Below, one piece after another: positions 9,176 through 19,550 of a DNA stretch of 64,000 bases. A program made the translations under genes and the position numbers. Position 1 is the stretch's first letter. Each line of letters opens with the position of its first letter. The stretch covers positions 1 to 64,000 of the forward strand of contig NZ_DATDMY010000093.1 in assembly GCF_036518555.1 (NCBI RefSeq). The letters run 5' to 3'. The stretch comes from Dokdonella_A sp036518555 (GTDB lineage: Bacteria; Pseudomonadota; Gammaproteobacteria; Xanthomonadales; Rhodanobacteraceae). The notes beneath the pieces were generated by a model. It saw only the letters and a list, made by a program, of their open reading frames with translations, was not told the origin of the DNA and searched no databases.

Positions 9176-9742
9176 TCACCCGCGCCCCCGGGGCGCGCCG
9201 GCGCGATCGAGGCGCAGCAGCATCACACGGTCGGTCTGGCGATCGCCGCCGAGGTCGAACGTCTTGCAGCCGACGTCGGTGTAGCCGCATTTCGCGTAGA
9301 ACGCGATCGCGCGCGGGTTGTGCTCCCACACGCCGAGCCACAGCGCATGCGCGCCGAACTCGCGCGCGATGTCGCGCACGGCCTGCATGAGTCGCTGTGC
9401 GACGCCGCTGCCGTGCGCGGCGCGGTCGACGTAGAAGCGCTGCAGTTCGACCGCGTCGGGCGCGTCGACGCAGGCGGGTGGCTCGCCGCGACACACCTGC
9501 GCGTATGCGACGAGGTCGCCGCCGTCGGTCGCGAGCAGGATCGCGGTGTCGGGATCGGCGAGTTCGCGCGACTGCTGCGCGACGCCGTAGGTCGTTTCGA
9601 GGAACGCCTGCAGGCGCAGTGGGTCATTGGCCGCACCGAACGTGTCCGCGAAGCTGCGCGCCGCGAATTCGGCGAGCGCGGGCGCGTCGGCACGAACGCC
9701 GCGGCGGATGAGCAGTCGGTGCATGCCGATGTCGCCCTTCAT
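9176..9742 (-). CDS. GNAT family N-acetyltransferase
   Basis: A 188-residue single-domain acetyl-CoA-dependent transferase. The acetyl-CoA binding segment is AHGSGVAQRLMQAVRDIA (RxxGxG-like), preceded by ELQRFYVD and followed by LGVWEHNPRAIAFYAKCGY, the usual beta-bulge and C-terminal motif. Acceptor unknown. Start 9742 is supported by GAGG eleven bases upstream; a second ATG at 9724 is possible. It sits between the MFS gene and hslO on the same strand with 110-200 base gaps. Confidence 0.85.
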   Translation of the reverse strand: MKGDIGMHRLLIRRGVRADAPALAEFAARSFADTFGAANDPLRLQAFLETTYGVAQQSRELADPDTAILLATDGGDLVAYAQVCRGEPPACVDAPDAVELQRFYVDRAAHGSGVAQRLMQAVRDIAREFGAHALWLGVWEHNPRAIAFYAKCGYTDVGCKTFDLGGDRQTDRVMLLRLDRAGAPRGRG

Positions 9743-9936
9743 GTGTGCAGCCTCGCGGCTCCGGTCGCGATCTTCCCGCGCCGGGCCGCTTCACCATTCG
9801 TTCGCGCCGAGCCTGCGCACGCGTTTCGCTGCCGCGGAACGCTCGAGGCGATGGAGCGTCGGCGCATCTTCACGCAAGGACGCGCGCCCGGGCAGGGCCA
9901 TCGGTGGCCGCGCGGACGGGGCCGCCGCGCGCCGCG

Positions 9937-10854
9937 TCAATGTCGCGTCGCGCCCGGCGGCGAGGGGTCGGTCGCACCGAAGACGTCGTTGACGTCGTTG
10001 TCGTCGAACACGTAGCGACGATTGCAGAACTCGCAGTGCACCTCGATCGAACCCTGTTCGGCGAGCGTCGCGTCCGCTTCGCCGCGCCCGAGCGAGCGCA
10101 GCATCGCCTCGACGCGCTCGCGCGAACACGTGCACGCGAACGCGAGCGGCTGCGCCGACTGCAGGCGCACGTCCTCGTCGTGGAACAGGCGCAGCAGCAA
10201 CACTTCGGGCGCGAGCTCGAGCAGTTCGCGCGGCGTCAGCGTCGCGAGCAGGTGACCGGCGCGGTTCCATCCGTCGTCGTCGGCCGCACCCTTGCCGCCT
10301 TCGCGCGCGACCTGCTGCAGCAGGAGGCCGCCGCAGCGGCCGTGCGCCTCGGCCAGCACGATGCGCGACGGCAACTGCTCGGATCGCTCGAAGTAGTTCT
10401 CGAACGCATGCGCAAGGTCGCCGCCTTCGACCGGCACCAGGCCTTGGTAACGCGTGTCGGTGACACGGTTCTCGATCGTGATCGCGAGACGCGCCTCCGG
10501 GTCGAGTCGGATGGGCGCGACGGGCGGCGCGCCGCTCCAGCGTGCGATGCCGCGCACGCTGCCGTCGTGCGTGCACTCGGCGAACAGCAGGCGCAGCGGA
10601 CCTTGGCCCTGCAGCTGCACCGACAGGCGGCCGTCGAACTTGATCGTGCTCGTGAACAGGGCGCTCGCGGCGACCGCCTGACCGAGCAGCTCGCCGAGCG
10701 CAGGCGGGTAGTCGCCGTTGGAGCGCAGGTCCTGCCAGCCACGCTCGAGGCGTACGAACGCGCCGCGCACGCCCGCGCGCTCGAGCTGGAACCTGTGCAG
10801 CACATCGTTCGGCGGATTCAGCGCGCGCGCGTCGTGTCGGAGGGGTTCGGTCAA
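9937..10854 (-). CDS. hslO: Redox-regulated chaperone Hsp33
   Basis: A 305-residue cytoplasmic holdase activated by oxidation. The C-terminal zinc site is complete: CTCS near 243-246 and CEFC near 276-279, giving the CxC...CxxC set that releases zinc on disulfide formation. The N-terminal domain has FTSTIKFDGRLSVQLQG and RCGGLLLQ motifs typical of the family. Length is normal. No co-transcribed partner is evident. Confidence 0.95.
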   Translation of the reverse strand: MTEPLRHDARALNPPNDVLHRFQLERAGVRGAFVRLERGWQDLRSNGDYPPALGELLGQAVAASALFTSTIKFDGRLSVQLQGQGPLRLLFAECTHDGSVRGIARWSGAPPVAPIRLDPEARLAITIENRVTDTRYQGLVPVEGGDLAHAFENYFERSEQLPSRIVLAEAHGRCGGLLLQQVAREGGKGAADDDGWNRAGHLLATLTPRELLELAPEVLLLRLFHDEDVRLQSAQPLAFACTCSRERVEAMLRSLGRGEADATLAEQGSIEVHCEFCNRRYVFDDNDVNDVFGATDPSPPGATRH

Positions 10855-10959
10855 GGCCGCGGTCCGTGGTCGATTGGCCGAAAGTCTAGCGGCGCGGGCC
10901 AGCGGCAGGCAACGAAAGGCCGGCGGCCGGGCGGCCGCCGGCGCTGATCGGCGAGAGCG

Positions 10960-11313
10960 TTACTCGTCGTCGCGATCGTGATGCTTGTAATGCGCGATCA
11001 CCCACTCGTTGCGCTCGTAGGGCTTCTCGGTGTCGAGCTCGATGTTGACGCCGCCGCGCGTGATGTACGTGCGATACGTCTCGGGCAACTCGGCGGCCGA
11101 GCGCCAGTCGTTGCCTTCGCGCCAGTAGTACACCTTGGTCTCCGGGGCGAAGTAGATGTCGTGGTCGCCGTAGTAGACGTAGCGGTGATGGCCCTTCTTG
11201 ACCGTCGTGGTCGTCGTCGTGGTTTCCGTCGTCGTGGTCTGCTGGGCGACCGCCGGCAGCGCGGTCAGGGCGATCGTCGCGGTCGCAATGATCAAGCTGG
11301 TACGAAGCTTCAT
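10960..11313 (-). CDS. Small secreted protein, Thr-rich linker, unknown function
   Basis: A 117-residue precursor with a clear signal peptide (MKLRTSLIIATATIALTALPAVAQ). Then come a Thr-only stretch (TTTTETTTTTTTV) and a compact Tyr/Asp-rich domain with YYGDHDIYFAPETKVYYW and GGVNIELDTEKPYERNEW. Start 11313 has GAGGAAA eight bases upstream; the longer frame lacks such support. The aromatic hairpin-like motif recurs in small proteobacterial periplasmic proteins I cannot name. Function not assigned. Confidence 0.75.
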   Translation of the reverse strand: MKLRTSLIIATATIALTALPAVAQQTTTTETTTTTTTVKKGHHRYVYYGDHDIYFAPETKVYYWREGNDWRSAAELPETYRTYITRGGVNIELDTEKPYERNEWVIAHYKHHDRDDE

Positions 11314-11509
11314 GGCGTTTCCTCGTTTGGCAATCGGAAGAACACCGGCGTACGGAGCGGCCGTTGTTCGTCGACGAAGGCTACGCCGCACCGCTGAACC
11401 GCAGCGGTGGCGCACCTGAACGCGACAGGACGCATTCACGTGCGCACGACGACGCATGCGGTCGATCAACTTCCGTCGCGGGGCCGTTCGCCCGACGACG
11501 CGGGCGCGT

Positions 11510-14500
11510 TCAGGCGGCCTTGCGCGCGCCGAGTGCGGAGAGCAGGTCGGAGGCGGCGCGCAGGCGTTCGCTCGCTTCCTCCAGCGGCAACTTGAAGCGC
11601 AACTTGTCCTGGCCGTCGAGCGCGTACACGCGCGGCTGCGACTGGATCAGGCGGATCACGGTGAGCGGCTCGACCGCGGGATTCGGTCTGAAGATGACGC
11701 GCCCGCCGCTCGCGCCGAGTTCGAGCTTGCGGATGCCGAGCGGTGTCGCCGCGAGCTTGAGCGAGGTCACCGCGAACAGCTGCTTGAGCGGCTCCGGCAG
11801 CAGCCCGAAGCGGTCGATCATCTCGACCTGCAGCTCGCGCAGCTCGTCCTCGTTGCGCGCGCTGGCGATGCGCTTGTAGAGCGTCAGGCGCGTGTTGACG
11901 TCGGGCAGGTAGTCGTCGGGGATCAGCGCGGGCAGGTGCAGTTCCACCTCGGTCTCGTGCTCGCTCGTGAGGTCGAAGTCGGGCACCTTGCCCTGCCTCA
12001 GCGCACGGACCGCACGGTCGAGCATCTCGGTGTAGAGCGAGAAGCCGACTTCCTCGATCTGCCCGCTCTGTTCCTCGCCGAGCAGTTCGCCGGCGCCGCG
12101 GATCTCGAGGTCGTGCGTGGCGAGCGTGAAGCCGGCGCCGAGCTCGTCGAGCGAGGCGAGCGCCTCGAGCCGCTTCTCCGCATCGGCGGTGATCGAGCGT
12201 CCGTCGGGCACCATGAGATAGGCGTACGCGCGGTGGTGCGAGCGGCCGACGCGGCCGCGCAGCTGGTGCAGCTGGGCGAGGCCGAAGCGGTCCGCGCGGT
12301 TGATGATGATCGTGTTCGCGCTCGGCACGTCGATGCCCGATTCGATGATCGTGGTCGCGACGAGCACGTTGAAGCGCTGGCGGTAGAAGTCGAGCATGAT
12401 GAGCTCGAGTTCGCGGTCGGGCATCTGGCCGTGCGCGTAGCGGATGCGCGCATCCGGCATGAGCTCGGCGAGCTCGCGCGCGGTCTTCTCGATCGTCTCG
12501 ACGTCGTTGTGCAGGAAGTAGACCTGGCCGCCGCGCGCGTGCTCGCGCTGCATCGCCTCGCGGATCAATGCCGGATCGTACGGGCTGATGAAGGTCTGCA
12601 CGGCGAGGCGGTGCGCGGGCGGCGTCGCGATGATCGAGAGGTCGCGCAGCCCGGCCATCGCCATGTTCAAGGTGCGCGGGATCGGCGTCGCGGTGAGCGT
12701 GAGCAGGTCGACTTCCGCGCGCAGCTTCTTCAGCGCTTCCTTCTGTCGCACGCCGAAGCGCTGTTCCTCGTCGATGATGACGAGGCCGAGGTCCTTGAAG
12801 CGCACGTCCGGCTGCACGAGCTTGTGCGTGCCGATCATGACGTCGATGCGCCCGTCGGCGAGCTTCTCGAGCGCGGCCTCGATCTCCTTCTTCGATTTGA
12901 AGCGCGAAAGCACCTCGACCCGGACCGGCCAATCGGCGAAGCGGTCGCGGAAGTTCTGGTAGTGCTGCTGGGCGAGCAGGGTGGTCGGCGCGAGTACCGC
13001 GACCTGCTTGCCCGCGGACGCGGCCGCGAACGCGGCGCGCAATGCGACTTCGGTCTTGCCGAAACCGACGTCGCCGCAGACGACGCGGTCCATCGGCTTC
13101 GCCGAAGCGAGGTCGGCGAGCACGGCCTCGATCGCGGTCGTCTGGTCCGGCGTCTCCTCGAACGGGAACGCGGCCGCGAACTGCTCGTTGAGCTCGCGGT
13201 CGATCGCGAGCGCCGTGCCCTGGCGCGCCTCGCGCTGGGCGTAGATCGCGAGCAACTCCGCGGCGACGTCGCGCACCTTCTGCGCCGCCTTCTTCTTCGC
13301 GCGCTCCCACGCGTCGCCGCCGAGCGCATGCAGCGGCGCGAGCTCGGGCGCCGTGCCGGAATAGCGCGAAACGAGGTGCAGCTGCGCGACCGGAACGTAG
13401 AGCTTGTCGCCCTTGGCATACTCGATCGCGAGGAATTCCGAGGGCTCTTCGCCGAACTGGGCGCGCCCGCCGACGTCGAGCTTGACCAGTCCCTGGTAGC
13501 GGCCGACGCCGTGATCGATGTGCACGATCGGCGCGCCGGCGACGAGTTCGGACAAGTCGCGCAGCACCTGTTCCGGGTCGCGCGCGGCGCGCCGGCGCCG
13601 GCGCACCTGCTGCACGCGCTCGCCGTGCAGTTCGCGCTCGGTCAGCACCGTGATCGCCGGGTCCGTCAGTGCGAAGCCCTGCTCGAGCGGCGCGGCCGTG
13701 ATGCCGAAGCGGTTGCCCTCGTCGACGAAGTCGCGCCAGCCGGCGTAGGTCTGCGGTCGCAGGCGAGCAGCGGCGAGTTGCTCGATCAGCGCCTCGCGGC
13801 GGCCGGCGGAGTCGGCCGCGATGAGCACGCGGCCCGGGTAGGCGGCGACGAAGCGGCGCAGCGCCTCGCCGGGTTCCTCGCCCTTGCGCGAGAGCGGCAC
13901 CGCCGGTGCCGGCTGCGTGCCGAGGTCGATCGCATGGCGTTCGGCTGCGCCGCCCTCGGCGCCGGCCGTGGCCGCGTCGCGCGGCACGATGTCGACGCGC
14001 AGCGCGCCGTTGAGGCGCTCGCGCAGCTGCTGCGTCGTGAGGTAGAGCTCGGCCGGTGGCAGCACCGGCCGTTCGACGTCGTGCGCGCGCTGTGCGTAGC
14101 GTTCGCCGGTCTGCGTCCAGAAGGTGTCGGCCGCGTCGAGCGCGCCGTCGCCGAGCACGAACAATGCCTCGCCGGCGAGGTAGTCGAACAGGGTTTCGGT
14201 GTGCGCGAAGAACAGCGGCAGGTAGTACTCGATGCCGGCCGGGGTGGCGCCTTCCTTGATGTCCTGGTACAGCGGGCAGCGGCGCGGATCGATCGGGAAG
14301 CGTTCGCGCAGCGTGTTGCGGAACGCCTTCGCCGACTCTTCGGTGAGCGGGAACTCGCGCGCGGGCAGCAGCCGTACCGCATCGACCTTGTGCTCGGAGC
14401 GCTGCGTCTCCGGGTCGAACGTGCGGATCGATTCGATCTCGTCGTCGAACAGCTCGACGCGGTACGGCGCCGCGCTGCCCATCGGGTAGATGTCGAGCAG

Positions 14501-15007
14501 CGCACCGCGCACCGCGAAGTCGCCGGGTTCCTGCACCTGCGGCACGTTGCGGTAGCCGGCCGATTCGAGGCGACGCTGCTCGTGCGCGATGTCGAGCTTC
14601 TGCCCGAGCTCGAGCACGAGGCTCGAGCCGCCGACGTAGCCGCGCGGCGCGAGACGTTGCATGAGTGTCGCGACCGGCACGACGAGCACGCCGCGCGCGA
14701 GCGCAGGCAGGCGGTAGAGCGCCGCCACGCGTTGCGAAACGATGTCCGGGTGCGGCGAGACCAGGTCGTACGGCAGGGTTTCCCAATCGGGGAACTGCAT
14801 GACCTCGACGTCGCTGCCGGCGAACACCGCGAGCTCCGCCTCGAGCGCGTGCGCCGCGTGCGTGTCGCGCGCGACCGCCACGACGAGCCCGGCATGGCTG
14901 CGCGCCGTTTCGGCGAGCGCGAGCGCGAAGGCGGACCCGTGCGGCGCCTTCCAGTAGCGTCGCTGGCGGGGCGTTGTCGGCAGGCTGGGATGGATCAGTC
15001 GGGTCAT
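11510..15007 (-). CDS. mfd: Transcription-repair coupling factor Mfd
   Basis: A 1,165-residue ATPase that removes RNA polymerase stalled at DNA lesions and recruits UvrA. The UvrB-like N-terminal module (to about 360) includes FPDWETLPYD and SQRVAALYRL. The RNA-polymerase-interacting domain contains VHIDHGVGRYQGL near 490. The translocase has Walker A GDVGFGKTEVALRAA, DEEQRFG as motif II, TATPIPRTLNMA, and C-terminal TRG-region motifs such as RADRFGLAQLHQLRGRVGRS. Start ATG 15007 matches the usual beginning; the open frame runs 52 codons further upstream without family similarity. Confidence 0.97.
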   Translation of the reverse strand: MTRLIHPSLPTTPRQRRYWKAPHGSAFALALAETARSHAGLVVAVARDTHAAHALEAELAVFAGSDVEVMQFPDWETLPYDLVSPHPDIVSQRVAALYRLPALARGVLVVPVATLMQRLAPRGYVGGSSLVLELGQKLDIAHEQRRLESAGYRNVPQVQEPGDFAVRGALLDIYPMGSAAPYRVELFDDEIESIRTFDPETQRSEHKVDAVRLLPAREFPLTEESAKAFRNTLRERFPIDPRRCPLYQDIKEGATPAGIEYYLPLFFAHTETLFDYLAGEALFVLGDGALDAADTFWTQTGERYAQRAHDVERPVLPPAELYLTTQQLRERLNGALRVDIVPRDAATAGAEGGAAERHAIDLGTQPAPAVPLSRKGEEPGEALRRFVAAYPGRVLIAADSAGRREALIEQLAAARLRPQTYAGWRDFVDEGNRFGITAAPLEQGFALTDPAITVLTERELHGERVQQVRRRRRAARDPEQVLRDLSELVAGAPIVHIDHGVGRYQGLVKLDVGGRAQFGEEPSEFLAIEYAKGDKLYVPVAQLHLVSRYSGTAPELAPLHALGGDAWERAKKKAAQKVRDVAAELLAIYAQREARQGTALAIDRELNEQFAAAFPFEETPDQTTAIEAVLADLASAKPMDRVVCGDVGFGKTEVALRAAFAAASAGKQVAVLAPTTLLAQQHYQNFRDRFADWPVRVEVLSRFKSKKEIEAALEKLADGRIDVMIGTHKLVQPDVRFKDLGLVIIDEEQRFGVRQKEALKKLRAEVDLLTLTATPIPRTLNMAMAGLRDLSIIATPPAHRLAVQTFISPYDPALIREAMQREHARGGQVYFLHNDVETIEKTARELAELMPDARIRYAHGQMPDRELELIMLDFYRQRFNVLVATTIIESGIDVPSANTIIINRADRFGLAQLHQLRGRVGRSHHRAYAYLMVPDGRSITADAEKRLEALASLDELGAGFTLATHDLEIRGAGELLGEEQSGQIEEVGFSLYTEMLDRAVRALRQGKVPDFDLTSEHETEVELHLPALIPDDYLPDVNTRLTLYKRIASARNEDELRELQVEMIDRFGLLPEPLKQLFAVTSLKLAATPLGIRKLELGASGGRVIFRPNPAVEPLTVIRLIQSQPRVYALDGQDKLRFKLPLEEASERLRAASDLLSALGARKAA

Positions 15008-15257
15008 GCGAGGCCGGGCGGGTACGACCGCGGCAGGGGCGCGGCGCAGGGTCGCGCATTCTATCAGCCCATCGGCGACGATCCGCAGCGCGCAGCGGCG
15101 GTCACGGACGACGGCCGTCGCGCCTGTCCGAAGGCGGCGGCGCGGGCACGGGCCGATCGTCATGGCGGTTCTTTACCTCGCGTTTACCGGCGCATCGGGA
15201 ACCACGGCATGCCGATCGGCGACAATTGACCGGACGATGCTCGGGAGCAGGCGGCGG

Positions 15258-16370
15258 ATGGATCGGCGGAATCTCCTTCAACGCGTGTCGTTCGGCGCCG
15301 CGGTCGTGGCCTGCGTGCTCGCCGGCGCATGTTCGCGCGAGCGCGCGCCGCCCAAGGCTGCGCCGGTGCCGGTCGTCGTCGCCGTCGCGCAGACGCGCGA
15401 CGTGCCCGTGCTCGTGTCCGCCCCGGGCAGCGTCGAGGCGATCAACAGCGTCGCGGTGAAGTCGCTCGTCGACGGGCAACTGCTCGAGTCGCTCGTCGGC
15501 GACGGCGCGGACGTGAGCGCGGGGCAGCTGTTGTTCCGCATCGATCCGCGCCCCGCGCAGGCGAGCCTGCAGCAGGCGCTCGCACAGCAGGCGAAGGACG
15601 AGGCGACGCTCGCGCAGGCGCGCTCGCAGGTCAAGCGCTACGAGGATCTCGCGGCGAAGGGCTACCTTTCGGCGGACCAGATGGAGCAGTACCGCACCAA
15701 CCTCGATGCCGCGCGCGCGAGCGTGAAGGTCGACGAGGCGAACGTCGCCGCCGCGCGCGTCGCGCTCTCGTATACCGAGATCCATGCGCCGATCGCGGGG
15801 CGCATCGGCCGCATCCTGATCCAGCCCGGCAACGTCGTGAAGGCGAACGACACCAATCCGCTCGTGACGATCAACCAGATCGAGCCGATCTACGTGAACG
15901 TCTCGTTGCCGTCGACGCTGCTCGGTCGCATGCAGGCTGCGCAGAAGTCGGCGCCGCTGCGTGCCAGGGCGAGCATCGTCGGCATCGACGCGCCGGTCGA
16001 CGGGAAGGTCGCCTTCATCGACAACCAGGTCGACACGTCCACGGGCACGGTGCGCCTGCGCGCGGAGTTCTCCAATGCCGGGCACGTGCTGTGGCCCGGC
16101 CAGCTCGTCGGCGTGAGCCTCACGCTCGGCCACGATCCGAACGCGGTCGTGGTGCCTGCGCAGGCGGTGCAGAACGGGCCCGACGGCGCCTACGTGTTCG
16201 TCGTCCACGACGACCGGACCGCGGAGCAGCGGCAGGTCGACGTCGCGCGGGTCGTGAGCGGACAGGCGGTCATCGAGAAGGGGCTCGCAGGTGGCGAGAC
16301 CGTCGTCATCGACGGGCAGTCGCGCGTCGAGGACAAGGCCGCGGTCGACGTGCGGCCCGCGTCGGGCTGA
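15258..16370 (+). CDS. RND efflux periplasmic adaptor (MdtA-like lipoprotein)
   Basis: A 370-residue membrane-fusion protein linking an RND pump to an outer-membrane channel. The N-terminus ends in LAGAC, a lipobox. A barrel-sandwich half with VDGQLLESLVGDGADVSAGQ, a coiled hairpin rich in Gln/Ala (about 90-150), and the return strand YTEIHAPIAGRIGR follow, then a beta-barrel domain. ATG 15258 has GGGAGCAGG upstream; an ATG at 15237 is also possible. It is 12 bases before the pump gene, clearly one operon. No outer-membrane factor or local regulator is present. Confidence 0.9.
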   Translation: MDRRNLLQRVSFGAAVVACVLAGACSRERAPPKAAPVPVVVAVAQTRDVPVLVSAPGSVEAINSVAVKSLVDGQLLESLVGDGADVSAGQLLFRIDPRPAQASLQQALAQQAKDEATLAQARSQVKRYEDLAAKGYLSADQMEQYRTNLDAARASVKVDEANVAAARVALSYTEIHAPIAGRIGRILIQPGNVVKANDTNPLVTINQIEPIYVNVSLPSTLLGRMQAAQKSAPLRARASIVGIDAPVDGKVAFIDNQVDTSTGTVRLRAEFSNAGHVLWPGQLVGVSLTLGHDPNAVVVPAQAVQNGPDGAYVFVVHDDRTAEQRQVDVARVVSGQAVIEKGLAGGETVVIDGQSRVEDKAAVDVRPASG

Positions 16371-16382
16371 AGGGCTGCCGCG

Positions 16383-19300
16383 ATGAGCGTCTCGGAGATC
16401 TTCGTTCGGAGGCCGGTCATGACCACGCTGGTCATGATCGGCATCCTCGTGTTCGGCATCGTCGGCTATCGGCTGCTGCCGGTCGCCGCGTTGCCGAACG
16501 TCGACTTCCCGACCATCCAGGTGTCGGCGAGCCTGCCCGGTGCCTCGCCCGAGACGATGGCGTCTGCGGTGGCGACGCCGCTCGAAAAGCAGTTCTCGAC
16601 GATTCCCGCGCTCGATTCGATGACCTCGTCGAGCGCGCTCGGGTCCACCAGCATCACGTTGCAGTTCGCGCTCGACCGCAACATCGACGCGGCCGCCCAG
16701 GACGTGCAGGCGGCGATCTCGGCCGCGCTGCGCCAGCTGCCGACGCAGATGACGACGCCGCCGACGTTCCGCAAGGTGAACCCGGCCGACTCGCCCGTGT
16801 TCTTCGTCGGCTTCACGTCGAAGACGCTGCGCCTGTCCACCCTCGACGAGTACGCCGAAAACACGCTCGCGCAGCGCATCTCGACCGTGAACGGCGTCGC
16901 GCAGGTGAACGTCTACGGCTCGCAGAAGTACGCGGTGCGCATCGACCTCGATCCCGATGCGTTGGCGACCCGCGGCCTGGGCATCGACGCCGTCGCCGCC
17001 GCGGTCGGCAAGGGCAACGTGAACCTGCCGACCGGCACGCTGTACGGGCCGAACCGCATCTACAACGTGATGGTCGACGGCCAGCTGTACGACGCGGCCG
17101 CGTTCGGCGAGCTCATCGTCACCTACCAGAACGGCGCGCCGGTGCGCCTGAAGGACGTCGCGAAGGTCTACGACGGCGTGCAGAACGACAAGGGCGGCGC
17201 GCTGTTCAACGGCGAGCAGGGCGTCGTGCTCGCGATCCAGAAGCAACCGGGCACGAACACGATCCAGGTCGTCGAAGACATCAAGAGGATGCTGCCGGCG
17301 TTCCAGCGCACGCTGCCCGCCGGGGCCGAACTGCGCGTGATCTACGACCGCTCGCAGAGCATCCGCGAGTCGGTCGCCGACGTGAAGTTCAGCCTGCTGC
17401 TCGCGTTGTGCCTCGTCGTGCTCGTGATCTTCGTGTTCCTGCGCAACCTCGCGGCGACCGTGATCCCGTCGCTCGCGTTGCCGATGTCGATCGTCGGGAC
17501 GTTCGCGGTCATGTACGCGCTCGGTTTCAGCATCGACAACCTGTCGCTGATGGCGCTCACGCTCGCGGTCGGCTTCGTCGTCGACGACGCGATCGTCATG
17601 CTCGAGAACATCTCGCGCCACCTCGAGATGGGCAAGGACCGCCTGCGTGCGACCCTCGACGGCGCGCGCGAGATCGGCTTCACGATCGTGTCGATGACCC
17701 TGTCGCTCGCGGCGGTATTCATCCCGGTCGTGTTCATGGGCGGCATCATCGGGCGGTTGCTGGCGGAGTTCGCGATCACGATCGTCGCCGCCGTGCTCGT
17801 GTCCGGCTTCGTCAGCCTCAGCCTCACGCCGATGCTGTGCAGCCGCATGCTCAAGCCGCTGCACGGCGGCACCCACGGCCGCCTGTACCAGGCGTGCGAG
17901 CGCGGGTTCGACGCGATGCAGTCGGCGTACGCGCGCACCCTGCGCGCGTCGCTGCGGCATCGTCTCGCGGTGCTGCTCACGTTCTTCGTGCTCGTCGTCG
18001 CGACGGGCGTGCTCGCGGTGCGCATGCCGAAGGGGTTCCTGCCCAACGACGATACCGGCCAGCTGTTCGTGTTCACCCAGGCCGCGCAGGACATCGGCTT
18101 CGACGCGATGATGGCGAAGCAGCGCGAGGCAGCGCAGATCCTGCGCCGCAACCCGAACGTGGAGAGCGTGCTCGCGTTCGTCGGTGCGGGCGGCAGCAGC
18201 GCGACGCTGAACCTCGGGCGGATGATCGTCAACCTGAAGCCGTCGCACGAGCGCAAGAGCGCGGACGCGGTGGTGCAGGAGATCCGGCCGCTGCTGCAGG
18301 GCATTCCGGGCCTGCAGGCGTTCGCGCAGAACCTGCCGTTGATCCGCATCGGCGGCAAGCTCACCAACAGCACGTACCAGTTCGTGCTGCAGGACACCGA
18401 GACGAAGCGCCTGTTCGAATGGACGCCGAAACTCGTCGCTGCGCTGTCGAAGCTGCCCGGCTTCCTCGACGTCAGCAGCGACATGCTGATCGCCAATCCC
18501 CAGCTCGACGTCGCGATCGATCGCGATGCCGCCGCGGCCTACGGCGTCACGCCCGATGCGATCGAGAAGGCGCTCTATTACGCGTTCGGTCCGGCGCAGG
18601 TGTCGACGATCTATACGCCGACCGACCAGTTCTGGGTGCTGATGCAGGTCGATCCCGCGCGCCAGGGCGACACCTCGGTGCTGTCGTCGATCTACGTGAC
18701 GCCGACGCTGCCGCCGAAGGCGAGCGCGGGCGACGCGACCGCGGCGCCGTCGAACCAGCTCGTGCCGCTGTCCGCGGTCACACGGACGGGGCAATCGGTG
18801 GGTCCGGCGACGGTGAACCACCTCGGCCAGGTGCCGGCCGTGACGGTCTCGTTCAACCTCGCGCCCGGCATGTCGCTCAGCGACGCGGTCGCGGGCGTCG
18901 ACCGTACCGTCGCGCAGCTGCACCTGCCCGACACGATCAGCGCGTCGTTCCAAGGCACCGCGCAGCAGTTCCAGGATTCGCTCGCGGGCATGGGCATCCT
19001 GCTGCTGCTCGCGGTGTTCGTGATCTATCTCGTGCTCGGCATCCTCTACGAGAGCTTCATCCACCCGTTGACGATTCTCTCCGGATTGCCGACCGCCGTG
19101 TTCGGCGCGCTGCTGACGTTGACCGTGTTCGGCAAGGACCTCGACCTTTACGGCGCGGTCGGGCTGATCATGCTGATCGGCATCGTGAAGAAGAACGCGA
19201 TCATGATGATCGACTTCGCACTCGAGAAGCAGCGCGAGGGCGAGGACCCGGAGCACGCGATCCTCGACGCCTGCGTGATCCGCTTCCGGCCGATCATGAT

Positions 19301-19550
19301 GACGACGTTCGCGGCGCTGATGGGCACCTTGCCGATCGCGCTCGGTTTCGGCGCCGGCGCCGAAGCGCGTCGACCGCTCGGCCTCGCGGTGGTCGGTGGC
19401 CTGGTCACGTCGCAGCTGCTGACGCTCTACATCACGCCGGTGATCTACCTCTACTTCGATCGCCTGCAGCAGCGCTTGCGGCGCCGGCATGCTGCGGCGG
19501 ACGCGACGACGTTGCCGGCGCACGAGGGCGTTGGCGGCATTCAGTCGTAG
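16383..19550 (+). CDS. RND multidrug efflux pump, MdtB/MdtC-like
   Basis: A 1,055-residue inner-membrane proton/drug antiporter of the AcrB superfamily. The N-terminus VSEIFVRRPVMTTLVMIGI is standard. The proton-relay acids are in GFVVDDAIVMLENISRH (helix 4) and the partner Lys in GIVKKNAIMMIDFA (helix 10). Two large periplasmic porter loops flank helices 2-6 and 8-12. Sequence style is nearer the MdtBC/MuxBC branch than AcrB. Only one pump gene is present, so a heteromeric BC pump is not formed here. Its last ten bases overlap the convergent GNAT gene. Confidence 0.93.
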   Translation: MSVSEIFVRRPVMTTLVMIGILVFGIVGYRLLPVAALPNVDFPTIQVSASLPGASPETMASAVATPLEKQFSTIPALDSMTSSSALGSTSITLQFALDRNIDAAAQDVQAAISAALRQLPTQMTTPPTFRKVNPADSPVFFVGFTSKTLRLSTLDEYAENTLAQRISTVNGVAQVNVYGSQKYAVRIDLDPDALATRGLGIDAVAAAVGKGNVNLPTGTLYGPNRIYNVMVDGQLYDAAAFGELIVTYQNGAPVRLKDVAKVYDGVQNDKGGALFNGEQGVVLAIQKQPGTNTIQVVEDIKRMLPAFQRTLPAGAELRVIYDRSQSIRESVADVKFSLLLALCLVVLVIFVFLRNLAATVIPSLALPMSIVGTFAVMYALGFSIDNLSLMALTLAVGFVVDDAIVMLENISRHLEMGKDRLRATLDGAREIGFTIVSMTLSLAAVFIPVVFMGGIIGRLLAEFAITIVAAVLVSGFVSLSLTPMLCSRMLKPLHGGTHGRLYQACERGFDAMQSAYARTLRASLRHRLAVLLTFFVLVVATGVLAVRMPKGFLPNDDTGQLFVFTQAAQDIGFDAMMAKQREAAQILRRNPNVESVLAFVGAGGSSATLNLGRMIVNLKPSHERKSADAVVQEIRPLLQGIPGLQAFAQNLPLIRIGGKLTNSTYQFVLQDTETKRLFEWTPKLVAALSKLPGFLDVSSDMLIANPQLDVAIDRDAAAAYGVTPDAIEKALYYAFGPAQVSTIYTPTDQFWVLMQVDPARQGDTSVLSSIYVTPTLPPKASAGDATAAPSNQLVPLSAVTRTGQSVGPATVNHLGQVPAVTVSFNLAPGMSLSDAVAGVDRTVAQLHLPDTISASFQGTAQQFQDSLAGMGILLLLAVFVIYLVLGILYESFIHPLTILSGLPTAVFGALLTLTVFGKDLDLYGAVGLIMLIGIVKKNAIMMIDFALEKQREGEDPEHAILDACVIRFRPIMMTTFAALMGTLPIALGFGAGAEARRPLGLAVVGGLVTSQLLTLYITPVIYLYFDRLQQRLRRRHAAADATTLPAHEGVGGIQS

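Noticed and set aside
11456..15229. 1,257-codon open frame on the plus strand over mfd
   Set aside because: Pure antisense of Mfd, with no recognisable family and no ribosome-binding site.
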